DNA of 64,000 nt from Candidatus Dietzia intestinipullorum (GCA_019119635.1 DWWP01000010.1:49614-113613), one strand, 5' to 3'; numbered from the stretch's first letter, positions 1-8,622 are shown. Program-made: numbers and translations. Notes: a model not told the origin generated them from the sequence alone.

Positions 1-219
1 GAGCGAGCCGATGCCGGCCGCGCGGGCGACGGCGACCTCGGTGTTGGTGTCCATGGTGAACGACACCAGTCCGTCGACGTCCGAGGGCTCGAGCCCGGCG
101 TCCGCGACGGCGGCCTGCACGGCCTCGGCGGCGAGCCGGAGCTCGGAGCGACCGGAGTCCTTGGAGAAGTCGGTGGCGCCGATCCCGACGATCGCCGCCT
201 TTCCGGAGAGGGAACTCAC
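1..219 (-). CDS. ltp2: Steroid side-chain lipid-transfer protein / thiolase-fold aldolase Ltp2, N-terminal part
   Basis: The reverse strand reads VSSLSGKAAIVGIGATDFSK and continues to the window edge, so only the first 73 residues are present. This opening is typical of the thiolase-like lipid-transfer proteins. In mycobacteria Ltp2 works with ChsH1-ChsH2 to split the C17 hydroxyacyl-CoA side chain by retro-aldol cleavage, releasing propionyl-CoA. The GTG start shares four bases (GTGA) with the stop of the MaoC gene before it, which implies coupled translation. The order chsH2-chsH1-ltp2 matches the M. tuberculosis igr operon. The assignment rests on that order plus the N-terminus, because the catalytic part lies outside the window. 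The plus-strand ORF 11..259 is its shadow. Confidence 0.85.
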   Translation of the reverse strand, partial: MSSLSGKAAIVGIGATDFSKDSGRSELRLAAEAVQAAVADAGLEPSDVDGLVSFTMDTNTEVAVARAAGIGSL

Positions 220-665
220 TGCGGGTCTCCGTTCATGTAGAGAGTGGCCGTCGAGGTGATGTGTGCGCCCAACGAATCGGTGCCGACGATCGTCAGCGTC
301 ACCAGGCCGTCGTCGGCGATCTCGGCGACCTCCCCGGTCAGGGTCAGCGTGTCGTAGGCGTACCAGGGCACACCCAGACGCAGCTTGATGGAGGTGATCC
401 GTGCACGCTGCCCCGCCCAGTCGGTGACGAACCGCTGCACCAGGCCGGTGTCGGTGAGGATGTTGACGAAGATGTCCTTCGAGCCCTTCTGCTGGGCCAG
501 ATCCCGGTCGTGGTGGACGTCCTGGAAATCCCGGGTGGCCAGCGCGGAGGCCACGATGAACGTCGGCGTCCCCTCGATCGCCAGCTCGGGGAGGCGGTCG
601 CCCACCCGGGCGGCGGGCGGCTCGGCGGGGCAGACCGCGCCGGTCACTGCACTGTTCTCGCTCAC
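216..665 (-). CDS. chsH1: MaoC-like enoyl-CoA hydratase small subunit ChsH1
   Basis: A protein of 149 residues with a single MaoC/hot-dog fold, containing the stretch FIVASALATRDFQDVHHDRD. In steroid degraders ChsH1 pairs with ChsH2 to hydrate the unsaturated three-carbon side-chain CoA ester before Ltp2 cleaves it. The track ORF begins 27 codons upstream. I chose the GTG at 665 because it overlaps the chsH2 stop by four bases (GTGA) and the protein then opens with VSENSAV, whereas the longer form reads through chsH2. Its own stop overlaps the ltp2 start in the same way. Length and position agree with Rv3541c. Confidence 0.85.
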   Translation of the reverse strand: MSENSAVTGAVCPAEPPAARVGDRLPELAIEGTPTFIVASALATRDFQDVHHDRDLAQQKGSKDIFVNILTDTGLVQRFVTDWAGQRARITSIKLRLGVPWYAYDTLTLTGEVAEIADDGLVTLTIVGTDSLGAHITSTATLYMNGDPQ

Positions 666-1723
666 TTGGCGGCCTCCTTCTCTGTCTCCGGCATCTGACG
701 CTCGACGGGCGCGGCACCGGCCGGGCGCCACGCGTACAGCGTCCACGGCTCGGTGCCGAACGCGGCGTCCTCGCCGGGATCACCGGGCATGTCGAGGAAC
801 TCCACCTCGACGTCCATCCCGATCGTCACCTCGGCCGGGTCGACGTCGCGCAGCTCGCCGAGCATGCGCACGCCCTCGGCGAGCTCCACCAGGGCGATCA
901 CGAACGGGAACCGGGTGCGGCCCGGCACGCGCGGGGCGTGGTGGGTGACGTAGCTGAAGACCGTCCCGCGGCCGGAGGAGACCACGTAGTCGGTCTGCTC
1001 GGTCTTGTCCTTCCACAGCGCCGGCACGGGAGGGTGCTGCAGCGAGCCGTCCTCGCGCTGCTGGATGCGCAGCTCGTGCGCGGCGACGCCGTCCCAGAAG
1101 AAGCGGGTGTCCTGCGAGACCGAGGGCCGCAGGACCTTGCCCACGACCAGATCGTCGGTGGCCGAGCCGGAGCTCGCGACGATCTGGTCGGCGGCGGCCG
1201 GCTCGGCAGTCTTGACCGGCGGCCGGAACTTGAGGATCCGGAAGTCCATCTCGGCCACGATCTCCTCGCCCACGCGCCACTCGTTGCGGGTGGTGAAGAA
1301 CCAGCCCTCGCCCAGGCCCGTCTTCTTGGGTCCCACCACGTCGGTCAGGACCGTGGAGATGGTCACCTCCTCGCCCGGGCGGGTGTAGCGGTGGTAGGTC
1401 GAGTCGCAGTTGGTGGCCACCACGGAGGTGAAGCCCTCGGCGTCGAGGAGTTCGGTCATGCGGCCCAGCGGGTCGTCGGCCTCGCGGGCCACGCCCAGCC
1501 CACGCATGGTCCACACCTGGGCCATCGCGGGCGGGGCCACCGGCCCGCCGTGGCCGGCCGCGACAGCCGCCTCCTCGGAGGAGTAGATCGGGTTGGCGTC
1601 GCCGATCGCCTCGGTCCAGTTGCGGATCATCGGGGTGTTGACGGGATCGCGGCCCGCGCGGCGGGCGCTGCCGCCGGCGGCCCGGATCTCCTCGGCCGCG
1701 GCGAGGATGCGGTCGTCACTCAT
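662..1723 (-). CDS. chsH2: Bidomain MaoC-DUF35 hydratase subunit ChsH2
   Basis: A protein of 353 residues with an N-terminal MaoC-type domain (about 20-190, containing GGPVAPPAMAQVW) and a C-terminal DUF35/OB-fold domain (about 215-330, containing SSGRGTVFSYV). ChsH2 is the large subunit of the side-chain enoyl-CoA hydratase; its DUF35 domain is known to dock the Ltp2 aldolase. The rubredoxin-like part of DUF35 usually carries two CxxC pairs, but none is present between RFFWDG and SSGRG, so zinc is probably not bound here. It starts 24 bases after the fused acyl-CoA dehydrogenase and overlaps chsH1 by four bases. Rv3542c is somewhat shorter (311 residues). Confidence 0.85.
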   Translation of the reverse strand: MSDDRILAAAEEIRAAGGSARRAGRDPVNTPMIRNWTEAIGDANPIYSSEEAAVAAGHGGPVAPPAMAQVWTMRGLGVAREADDPLGRMTELLDAEGFTSVVATNCDSTYHRYTRPGEEVTISTVLTDVVGPKKTGLGEGWFFTTRNEWRVGEEIVAEMDFRILKFRPPVKTAEPAAADQIVASSGSATDDLVVGKVLRPSVSQDTRFFWDGVAAHELRIQQREDGSLQHPPVPALWKDKTEQTDYVVSSGRGTVFSYVTHHAPRVPGRTRFPFVIALVELAEGVRMLGELRDVDPAEVTIGMDVEVEFLDMPGDPGEDAAFGTEPWTLYAWRPAGAAPVERQMPETEKEAAK

Positions 1724-1747
1724 GGGTGCCTTTCGTACGGGGTGGGG

Positions 1748-4105
1748 TCAGCGGGCGGTGCGGGGCATGCCGAGGCCGCCCATGCAGGTCAGCTCGCGCA
1801 TGACCTCGTTGACGCCGCCGCCGAAGGTGATCACGACGTTGCGCTTGTTCATCATGTCGAACCAGCGCTGCAGCGTGGCGGTGGCGGCGTCGGTGGGGTC
1901 GCCGAAGCGGCCCAGCAGTTCCTCGGCGATCCGTCCGACGCGCTGGATCTGCTCGGTGGAGAAGACCTTGGACGCCGCAGAGTCGCCCATCGACGGGTTC
2001 TCCCCCATCGCCGAGACCTGCCAGTTGAGCAACTCGTTGAGGCGGACCACCACAAAGATCTCGGCGAGCCCGCGCCGCACCTCGGGGCGGTCCAGGTGGC
2101 GGACGCCGTCGGCGCCGGTACCGCGGGCCCACCCGACCAGCTGGTCGTAGTATCCGCCCGGCCGTCCGGAGGGCGCGAGCATCACGCGCTCGTGGTTGAG
2201 CTGGGTGGTGAGCATCTTCCAGCCGCCGTCGACCTCGCCCACCACCATGTCGGCGGGCACGCGCACGTCCGAGTAGTAGGTGGCGTTGACGTGGTGCGCG
2301 CCGTCGCAGGTGATGATCGGGGTGTAGGAGAAGCCCGGGTCGGAGGTGTCGACGATGAAGATGGTCAGGCCCCGGTGGCGGGAGTCCGGGGTGCCGGTGC
2401 GCGCGGCGAGCCAGACGTAGTCGGCGTGGTGTCCTCCGGTGGTCCACATCTTCTGGCCGTTGATGATCCAGTCGCCGGTGGCCTCGTCGCGCTTGGCGGT
2501 GGTGCGCAGCGAGGCGAGGTCGGTGCCGGCGTCGGGCTCGGAATAGCCGATCGCGAAGTGGACCGTGCCCTCGAGGATGCCGGGGAGGAATCTCTCCTTC
2601 TGGGCGTCGGTGCCGTACTTCTGCAGCGTCGGCCCGACGGTCTGGAGGGTCACCGACGGCAGCGGGACGTCCGCGCGGGTGGCCTCGTTGGTGAAGATCT
2701 GCTGCTCGATGTGGCCGAAGCCCTTGCCACCGAACCCGACCGGCCACCCCACGCCCAGGCGGCCGTCGCGGCCCATGCGCTTGACGATCTCCTCGTAGGT
2801 CCTCCCGTGCCGGGTGGTGCCGATGTCGGCGGCCTCCTCGGGCGAGATGAGCGTCGAGAAGTACTCGCGCAGCTCGGCCTGGAGGGCGCGCTGGGACGGG
2901 GTGAGGTCGATGAAGGCGCCCTCGTCGTCCTGCGCCGCGTCCGCGGCCCGGTCGTCGCCGACCGGGGCCACCGCGTCGACGGGATCGGCCGCGACCGCCG
3001 CCCCCAGCCCCTCGAGGTGCAGTTGGGCGCCGCCGACGAACCGGGCGAGGTCCTTGACCGCCGACGAGTACTTGAACATGGGGTAGGTGATGTCCACGCC
3101 CACGCCGCCGTGCAGGTGGTGCATCACCTGCACGGCGCGCGGCCCCTCGACGGCCAGCCAGTACGCGCCGATCGTCGGGTCGGTGGCGTAGCGGTCGGAC
3201 GGGCCGACCAACCCCTCGGAGAGGCGCCACGCCACGGACTGGGCGATCACGTGCAGCGTCCGCGAGACGATGTAGACGTCCGCCAGCTCCTGCTGCACGG
3301 CCTGGAACGAGCCGAGCGGCCTGCCGAACTGCTCGCGTTCCTTGAGGTAGTCGGCGGTCATCTCGAGGGACCCGGAGATCAGGCCGTCGGCGTGGGCGGT
3401 GCACGCGGCCAGCACCAGTCGGCGGAACACCTCGACCGCGGACTCCTCGCCGGAGCCGCGCAGCACGTCGTCGTCGTCCACCGGGGTCGCCCCGAACCGC
3501 ACGGCGTATTCGGGGACCCCGAGCGAGCCGAGGGTGGGCGTGAGGGTGACGCCCGGCGCGTCGGGGGCGACGACGACGAGGGCCGCCCCCTCCGACGTGG
3601 ACACCGGCACCACCACGGACCGGGCCTGGGCGGCGTAGCGGACCGCGGTGACGGTGCCGGTGAGCGTGCCGCCCTCGAGCCGCACGGTGGGCTCGGGCGG
3701 GAGCGGCGCGCCGGGTTCGGCGACCGCGGCGGTGAGGATGCGGCCGTCCTCGATCCCGGAGAGCAGTCGCTTCTGCTGCTCGGGGGTGCCGAGGGCGACG
3801 ATCGGCCACACGCCGAAGCCCAGTGTCTCCAGGGCGGGGATCACCACGCCCGCGCGGCCGACCTCCTCGAGCACCACGGCGATGTCGGCCACCGAGAGGC
3901 CGTCGCCGCCGAGGGACTCGGGCAGCCCGAGGGAGAGCAGTCCCGACCCGGCGAACGCGGCCCACAGCCGCTCGTCGTAGCCGGCCTCGTCGACGCTGCG
4001 GCTGGGGAGCGCGGTGAGCAGGTCCTCGGCGGGCGCGGCCGTGGTCAGGGCGCCGGCGACGGCCTCCGCGACCGCGGCCTGGGTCTCGTTACGGGTGAAG
4101 TCCAC
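1748..4105 (-). CDS. Fused ChsE1-ChsE2 (FadE28-FadE29-like) acyl-CoA dehydrogenase
   Basis: A single reading frame of 785 residues holds two acyl-CoA dehydrogenase modules. Residues 1-367 resemble FadE28/ChsE1 (EREQFGRPLGSFQAVQQELAD near 257-277). Residues about 400-785 resemble FadE29/ChsE2 (SEPDAGTDLASLR, INGQKMWTTGG, GENPSMGDSAASKVFS). They are joined by an acidic, Ala-rich linker. In mycobacteria these are two genes whose products form a heterotetramer that desaturates the three-carbon steroid side-chain CoA ester. The start is GTG at 4105 (VDFTRNETQ), preceded by AAGGA. The much longer track ORF (to 6409) is read-through of the upstream gene in the wrong frame. It sits between chsE3 and chsH2 in one operon. 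Confidence 0.88.
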   Translation of the reverse strand: MDFTRNETQAAVAEAVAGALTTAAPAEDLLTALPSRSVDEAGYDERLWAAFAGSGLLSLGLPESLGGDGLSVADIAVVLEEVGRAGVVIPALETLGFGVWPIVALGTPEQQKRLLSGIEDGRILTAAVAEPGAPLPPEPTVRLEGGTLTGTVTAVRYAAQARSVVVPVSTSEGAALVVVAPDAPGVTLTPTLGSLGVPEYAVRFGATPVDDDDVLRGSGEESAVEVFRRLVLAACTAHADGLISGSLEMTADYLKEREQFGRPLGSFQAVQQELADVYIVSRTLHVIAQSVAWRLSEGLVGPSDRYATDPTIGAYWLAVEGPRAVQVMHHLHGGVGVDITYPMFKYSSAVKDLARFVGGAQLHLEGLGAAVAADPVDAVAPVGDDRAADAAQDDEGAFIDLTPSQRALQAELREYFSTLISPEEAADIGTTRHGRTYEEIVKRMGRDGRLGVGWPVGFGGKGFGHIEQQIFTNEATRADVPLPSVTLQTVGPTLQKYGTDAQKERFLPGILEGTVHFAIGYSEPDAGTDLASLRTTAKRDEATGDWIINGQKMWTTGGHHADYVWLAARTGTPDSRHRGLTIFIVDTSDPGFSYTPIITCDGAHHVNATYYSDVRVPADMVVGEVDGGWKMLTTQLNHERVMLAPSGRPGGYYDQLVGWARGTGADGVRHLDRPEVRRGLAEIFVVVRLNELLNWQVSAMGENPSMGDSAASKVFSTEQIQRVGRIAEELLGRFGDPTDAATATLQRWFDMMNKRNVVITFGGGVNEVMRELTCMGGLGMPRTAR

Positions 4106-4152
4106 GTGGAATGTCCTTACTCGGGGGCGGGAGGGGAAGGTGGTCGCGCGGC

Positions 4153-6321
4153 TCAGTCGCGGGGCAGGCCGAGGATCCGCTCGCCCACCACGTTGAGCAA
4201 CACCTGCTCGGTGCCACCGGCGATCGACAGGCACCGCACCATGAGGAACTTGCGGCCCTGCTCGGTGAACTCGACACCGCCCGTGCCGGTGAGCTCGAGG
4301 CCGAACTCGGCGATGTCCTGACGGTGCCGGACGCCGACGATCTTGCGGACGGAGGACTCGGCGCCGGGGCCGGAGCCGGCGAGGGTGCGCAGCGCGGTAC
4401 GCAGGTCCAGGAGGTTCCCGACCACGCCGTCGGCGATGTGCTTGCCCAGCTCGTCGAGGACCAGGGCGTCCTCCCGCGCGCCGGCCTGGTCGATCAGCCC
4501 GAGGATCTCCTCGGCGGCGTCGCCGAGGGAGGAGCCGCCGCCCATGGCCACGCGCTCGTTGGCCAACGTGGTGCGGGCGATCTTCCAGCCGTCGTCGACC
4601 TGCCCCACCTGGAACTCGTCCGGGACGAAGAGGTCCTCGAGCGAGACCTCGTTGAACATGGACTCGCCGGTGATCTCGCGCAGCGGCGACGTGCTGATCC
4701 CTTCCGAGCGCATATCCACGAGGAAGTAGCTGATCCCCTTGTGCTTGGGGGCGTCGGGGTTGGTGCGGGCCAGGCACATGGCCCAGTCGGCCTCGCGGGC
4801 GAGCGAGGTCCACACCTTCTGGCCGTTGAGCTTCCACCCGCCGTCGACCTTCTCGGCGGTGGCCCGCAGGGAGGCCAGGTCCGAGCCGGCGCCGGGCTCG
4901 GAGAACAGCTGGCACCACTTGATCTTCCCGGCCATGGTGTCGCGGACCAGCAGGTCCGCGTGCTCGGGCGCGGCCTGCAGGACGGTGGGCACGGCCCAGC
5001 CGCCGATCGTGATGTCGTGCCGGGTGACGCCGGCCGACTCGAGCTCCTCGTCGATCATGAGCTGCTCGGCCGGCGAGGCCCCCAGGCCCCACGGCTCGGG
5101 CAGGTGCGGCATGAACAGGCCCGTGTCGGCGAGGGCCTGCTTGCGCTCGTCGCCGTCGACGGCCGCGACCCGGGCGACCAGGTCCCTGACCTCGGCGCGC
5201 TTGGCGTCGATGCCCTCGATCTCGGACAGGTCGATGTCGAGGTGGCGGCGCTTCCCGGCCAGCGTGAGGTCGGCGAGTGAGCGGCGCCAGCGGGCGGCCC
5301 CGCCGACAGCCTGGCGCAGGGCGCCGGCACGGCGGAGGTAGAAGTGCGCGTCGTGCTCGAAGGTGAAGCCGATGCCCCCGAGGATCTGGATGCAGTCCTG
5401 CGCGGTGGCGACCGCGGCGTCGAAGGCCAGGGCGCCGGCGACCGCGGCGGCGACGGGCAGCTCGGAGTCCTCGCCACCGAGGTCCTCGGCGGCGACGGCG
5501 GCGTCCCAGGCCAGGGCCCGGACCTGCTCGGTGCGGCACAGCATGTCGGCGGCGAGGTGCTTGATGGACTGGAAGGAGCCGATGGTGCGGCCGAACTGCT
5601 CGCGGATCTTGGCGTAGTCGACCGCGGTGGTCAGCGCGTAGCCGGCGACCCCGGCGGCCTCGGCCGCGGCCAGGGTGGCGAACAGCTGCTGGACCTGGTC
5701 GGTGGTGACGCCGTCGAGGAACCGGTCGGCCGGGATCGTCACGTTCTCCAGCGACACCCGCGCGATCGACGCGGAGATGTCGAAGGGGGTCGACGGGGTG
5801 ACGGTGAGGCCCTCGGTGGCGGGCTCGAGCAACGCCCACCGGGTGGTCCCGTCCACGTCGACGGGCAGGAGGACGGCCCCCTCTGCGGTACCGCCGTAGG
5901 CGACCGCGTCCCCGGTCACGGCCCCGGAGGCGTCGAGGGGGGCCGCGCCGAAGCCCGGGCAGACGCCGACGGGCAGGCCGCCCTCGGCGATCGTCTCGCC
6001 GAGCGCGCCCGCGACCGCGCCGCCGGCCCGCGAGACCAGGACGCCGGCGAGGGCGGTGGACAGGACGGGGCCCGGCGCCATCCGGGCCGCGGCCTCCTCG
6101 AGCATGCAGGCCAGGTCGACGATCTCCGCGCCGGCGCCCCCGTGCTCCTCGGCGACCGCGACGCCGAACAGCCCGAGTTCGGCGAGCCGGGGCCACAGCG
6201 TCTTCCACGCGTCGGGATCGGTCTCCTGGGCGCGTACGATGCTCACGGGCTCGGCGGACTTCGCCCAGGACTTGATCGAGTTCTGGATCTCGGTCTGATC
6301 CGGGGTGGTGGCGATGCTCAC
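4153..6321 (-). CDS. fadE34: Acyl-CoA dehydrogenase ChsE3/FadE34, tandem-domain
   Basis: A protein of 722 residues, about twice the normal acyl-CoA dehydrogenase length, with a weakly conserved first half and a typical second half (SEPGAGSDLASLRATAE, LNGQKVWTSLAREADW, GGTEQVLLNVVGERILGLPRD). M. tuberculosis FadE34 (ChsE3, Rv3573c, 711 residues) has the same build and desaturates the five-carbon steroid side chain. Like FadE34 it is divergent from kstR. The start is GTG at 6321, preceded by GAGGAG. The gap to the fused dehydrogenase downstream is 47 bases, so the genes probably share a transcript. Its promoter, a TAGAAT -10 at 6389-6384 on this strand, overlaps the KstR dyad. Confidence 0.87.
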   Translation of the reverse strand: MSIATTPDQTEIQNSIKSWAKSAEPVSIVRAQETDPDAWKTLWPRLAELGLFGVAVAEEHGGAGAEIVDLACMLEEAAARMAPGPVLSTALAGVLVSRAGGAVAGALGETIAEGGLPVGVCPGFGAAPLDASGAVTGDAVAYGGTAEGAVLLPVDVDGTTRWALLEPATEGLTVTPSTPFDISASIARVSLENVTIPADRFLDGVTTDQVQQLFATLAAAEAAGVAGYALTTAVDYAKIREQFGRTIGSFQSIKHLAADMLCRTEQVRALAWDAAVAAEDLGGEDSELPVAAAVAGALAFDAAVATAQDCIQILGGIGFTFEHDAHFYLRRAGALRQAVGGAARWRRSLADLTLAGKRRHLDIDLSEIEGIDAKRAEVRDLVARVAAVDGDERKQALADTGLFMPHLPEPWGLGASPAEQLMIDEELESAGVTRHDITIGGWAVPTVLQAAPEHADLLVRDTMAGKIKWCQLFSEPGAGSDLASLRATAEKVDGGWKLNGQKVWTSLAREADWAMCLARTNPDAPKHKGISYFLVDMRSEGISTSPLREITGESMFNEVSLEDLFVPDEFQVGQVDDGWKIARTTLANERVAMGGGSSLGDAAEEILGLIDQAGAREDALVLDELGKHIADGVVGNLLDLRTALRTLAGSGPGAESSVRKIVGVRHRQDIAEFGLELTGTGGVEFTEQGRKFLMVRCLSIAGGTEQVLLNVVGERILGLPRD

Positions 6322-6382
6322 AATGGCTCCTCGACGCGACGTGGATGGCGGTATCGGCGGACACGGCGGTCCGACCCTGCCC

Positions 6383-6420
6383 CATTCTAGAACGTGTTCT
6401 AAAGAACATGTTCTAGAATG
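6383..6420. promoter_or_regulatory. Double KstR operator between fadE34 and kstR
   Basis: A near-perfect 38-bp dyad contains TAGAACGTGTTCTA (6388-6401), an exact match to the KstR consensus TnnAACnnGTTnnA. Next to it is AAGAACATGTTCTA (6402-6415), which differs only at the first base. The ends of the dyad each carry TAGAAT facing outwards, a plausible -10 for the divergent genes. Repressor bound here would block both promoters, giving kstR autoregulation and repression of the steroid operon until a steroid CoA thioester accumulates. Confidence 0.9.
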
Positions 6421-6489
6421 TCACGTGCACATCCCGATGGCCACATCCGGCCCCCGCCGGCCGTAGACGAACTCGAATAGGTCCAGCCC

Positions 6490-7218
6490 ATGTCCCAGAC
6501 GAGCGAGACCGGCGCCGACGCCGCCGCGACGACGATGCCGACCGCGCCGACGGCGATCCCCCGGCACGACGGCCCCACCACCGCGTCCCAACGCGAGCGG
6601 CGTCGCCGGATCCTCGACGCCACCCTGGCGCTGGCGACCAAGGGCGGGTACGAGGCGGTCCAGATGCGGGCGGTCGCCGAGAAGGCCGAGGTGGCCGTGG
6701 GCACCCTCTACCGCTACTTCCCCTCCAAGGTGCACCTGCTGACCTCCGCCCTGGCCCGCGAGTTCCGGCGACTGGACCAGCGCACCGAGCGCAGCGCCCC
6801 GCCCGGGGACACCGCCCAGGAGCGGATGAAGGTCGTGGTGGACATGATCACCAAGTCCATGCAGCGTGAGCCCAACCTCACCGAGGCCATGACCCGCGCG
6901 TTCATGTTCGCCGACGCCTCGGTGGCCGCCGAGGTCGAGGAGGTGGGCTTCTACATGGACCGAATCATCGCCCGGGCCATGGCCCAGGGCGAGCCGGACG
7001 ACGTCCAGCTCTCGATCGCCCGCGTGGTCTCGGACGTGTGGATGTCCAACCTCGTCGCGTGGCTCACCCGCCGCGCGTCGGCGGCCGACGTGAGCACCCG
7101 CCTGGCCCTGACCATCGACCTGCTGCTCGGGACCGACGACTCGCCCCGGCGCGTCCGCCTCCAGTCCGCGATCGGCAACGGGAGCGGGGACGGGGACGGG
7201 GACGCCGACACGGCCTGA
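6490..7218 (+). CDS. kstR: TetR-family cholesterol catabolism repressor KstR
   Basis: A protein of 242 residues. The TetR helix-turn-helix lies at about 35-80 and includes GYEAVQMRAVAEKAEVAVGT and YRYFPSKVHLL, nearly identical to mycobacterial KstR. The ligand domain keeps TEAMTRAFMFADAS and SDVWMSNLVAWLTRRASA. KstR binds steroid CoA thioesters and releases operators of the cholesterol regulon. The N-terminus is about 20 residues longer than in M. tuberculosis (199 residues) and Ala/Thr-rich; the ribosome site before 6490 is weak, so a later start is possible. A short Gly-Asp repeat (GDGDGDAD) ends the protein. Its stop lies four bases from the convergent gene, inside a 14-bp palindrome (7214-7227). 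Confidence 0.92.
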   Translation: MSQTSETGADAAATTMPTAPTAIPRHDGPTTASQRERRRRILDATLALATKGGYEAVQMRAVAEKAEVAVGTLYRYFPSKVHLLTSALAREFRRLDQRTERSAPPGDTAQERMKVVVDMITKSMQREPNLTEAMTRAFMFADASVAAEVEEVGFYMDRIIARAMAQGEPDDVQLSIARVVSDVWMSNLVAWLTRRASAADVSTRLALTIDLLLGTDDSPRRVRLQSAIGNGSGDGDGDADTA

Positions 7219-7222
7219 CCGG

Positions 7223-8464
7223 TCAGGGCACGCGCACCGGCGCCACCCGCCGGGGCGTGCCGGAGACGTCCGCCGCCCACCGCAGGGGCCCGCGCTCCGG
7301 CGTCCAGTCGGTGAGCAGGTCCGCCACCTTGGCCGTCATCTCCCGGCTCAGCCGCAGGAACGAGGCCTCCGGCTGGTCGTCGACCTCGCCGAGGATGAGC
7401 CACCAGGCCCACGCGACGGCGCCGGCGTTGGCCACGAAGTCCGGCACCACCGCGATCCCGCGCGCGGTCAGGTCGAGCTCGGCGTCGGCGGTGGTGGCGG
7501 CGTTGGCGGCCTCGACGACGATCGGCGCGGTGACCGAGGCGCAGTTCCCGGCGGTGATCGCGTACGAGATCGCGGCGGGGACGACGATGTCGACGTCGGC
7601 GGACAGGACCGCCTCCCGAGGCAGCTGCCGCACGTGCGCCGGGACGGCGTCGCGGTCGATCTCGCCGTAGCGGTCGCGGGTCGCGAGCAGCGCCGGGATG
7701 TCCAATCCGTGCGGGTCGTGGAGGGTGCCGGCGGCGTCGGCCACCGAGACGACCTTCACGCCCGCCTCGTGCAGGTACCAGGCGGCGCCGCCGCCCATGG
7801 TGCCCACGCCCTGGATCGCCACCGTGGTGCGCTCGAGGTCCCAGCCGCGCACGTAGGCGGCCGCGATGCAGGCCTGGGCCACGCCGTACCCGCCGATCAC
7901 GTCGCCGAGCAGCCCGCCCGGGACCTCGGCGCGCAGGCCGCGGAACAGGCGCGCCGAGGTGGCGTCCGCGTCGTCGGAGCGGTTGATCGCCGCGTGGTAC
8001 GACTGGTGCATCCCCAGCCGGGCGAAGACCCGGTCGATGAGGTGCTGCGGGACGCCCAGGTCCTCCGCGGTGACCCAGTGCTGGTCCAGGAAGGGCCGCA
8101 TGGCCTCGCAGAACCGGCCGAGCACCTCTCCGGCGCGGGGGTCCTTGGGGTCGAAGTCGATGCCACCCTTGGCGCCGCCGACGGGCAGGTCGAAGGCGGC
8201 GGTCTTGCGGGTCATGCCCCGGGCGAGGTCCTCGACCTCTCCCAGGGTGCAGCCGGCCCGCATGCGGGTGCCGCCCGTGGCCAGTCCGCCGGCGAGGGTG
8301 TCCACGACGAGGTAGCCGTGCGCCTCGGTCAGGTCGTCGTTCCAGTGCAGGCGCAGGTAGGGCTCGCGCGTCGGGGCGGTGGGGGCCGCCGGGGTGGGGG
8401 CGACGACGGGCGCCGTCCCGGTGCCGGTGTGGGGCGTGCCGCCGGGGATCTCCAGTGCCGTCAT
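7223..8464 (-). CDS. Glu/Leu/Phe/Val dehydrogenase family protein
   Basis: A protein of 413 residues of the amino-acid dehydrogenase superfamily that reversibly deaminates an amino acid with NAD(P). The dimerisation/catalytic domain shows GGLATGGTRMRAGC and LPVGGAKGGIDFDPKD, the latter holding the conserved catalytic lysine. The Rossmann domain has IQGVGTMGGG. I chose ATG 8464, eight bases after AGGAGG; the track ORF extends 34 codons too far and ATG 8470 sits too close to that site. The first 35 residues are a Pro/Ala/Thr-rich tail. Substrate cannot be told: glutamate and branched-chain or aromatic amino acids are all possible. A LysR gene is divergent and probably regulates it. Confidence 0.85.
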   Translation of the reverse strand: MTALEIPGGTPHTGTGTAPVVAPTPAAPTAPTREPYLRLHWNDDLTEAHGYLVVDTLAGGLATGGTRMRAGCTLGEVEDLARGMTRKTAAFDLPVGGAKGGIDFDPKDPRAGEVLGRFCEAMRPFLDQHWVTAEDLGVPQHLIDRVFARLGMHQSYHAAINRSDDADATSARLFRGLRAEVPGGLLGDVIGGYGVAQACIAAAYVRGWDLERTTVAIQGVGTMGGGAAWYLHEAGVKVVSVADAAGTLHDPHGLDIPALLATRDRYGEIDRDAVPAHVRQLPREAVLSADVDIVVPAAISYAITAGNCASVTAPIVVEAANAATTADAELDLTARGIAVVPDFVANAGAVAWAWWLILGEVDDQPEASFLRLSREMTAKVADLLTDWTPERGPLRWAADVSGTPRRVAPVRVP

Positions 8465-8622
8465 GATCATCGCCTCCTGAGGGGTGTCCGTGCCGTGTGG
8501 TGTGGACGTATCCCCAGCATGGGATTCGAGGTATCCCCCGGTCCAGCGAGTTTCCGTGGACCCCATCGTTCAGTTTTTCTGCATGGTCACCGGCGGCCGC
8601 GGGCCGCCCCTATCCTCGGGGG

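Noticed and set aside
938-4321. 1127-residue plus-strand ORF
   Set aside because: Antisense shadow of chsH2 and the fused chsE1-chsE2; low-complexity Gly/Arg/Asp composition and no known domain.
4106-6409. N-terminal 768 residues of the 1553-residue minus-strand ORF
   Set aside because: Arg-rich wrong-frame translation of fadE34; the real protein begins with GTG 4105.
7214-7227. Perfect palindrome CCTGACCGGTCAGG
   Set aside because: It arises from the facing stop codons of two convergent genes; too short for a clear terminator and no T-run.
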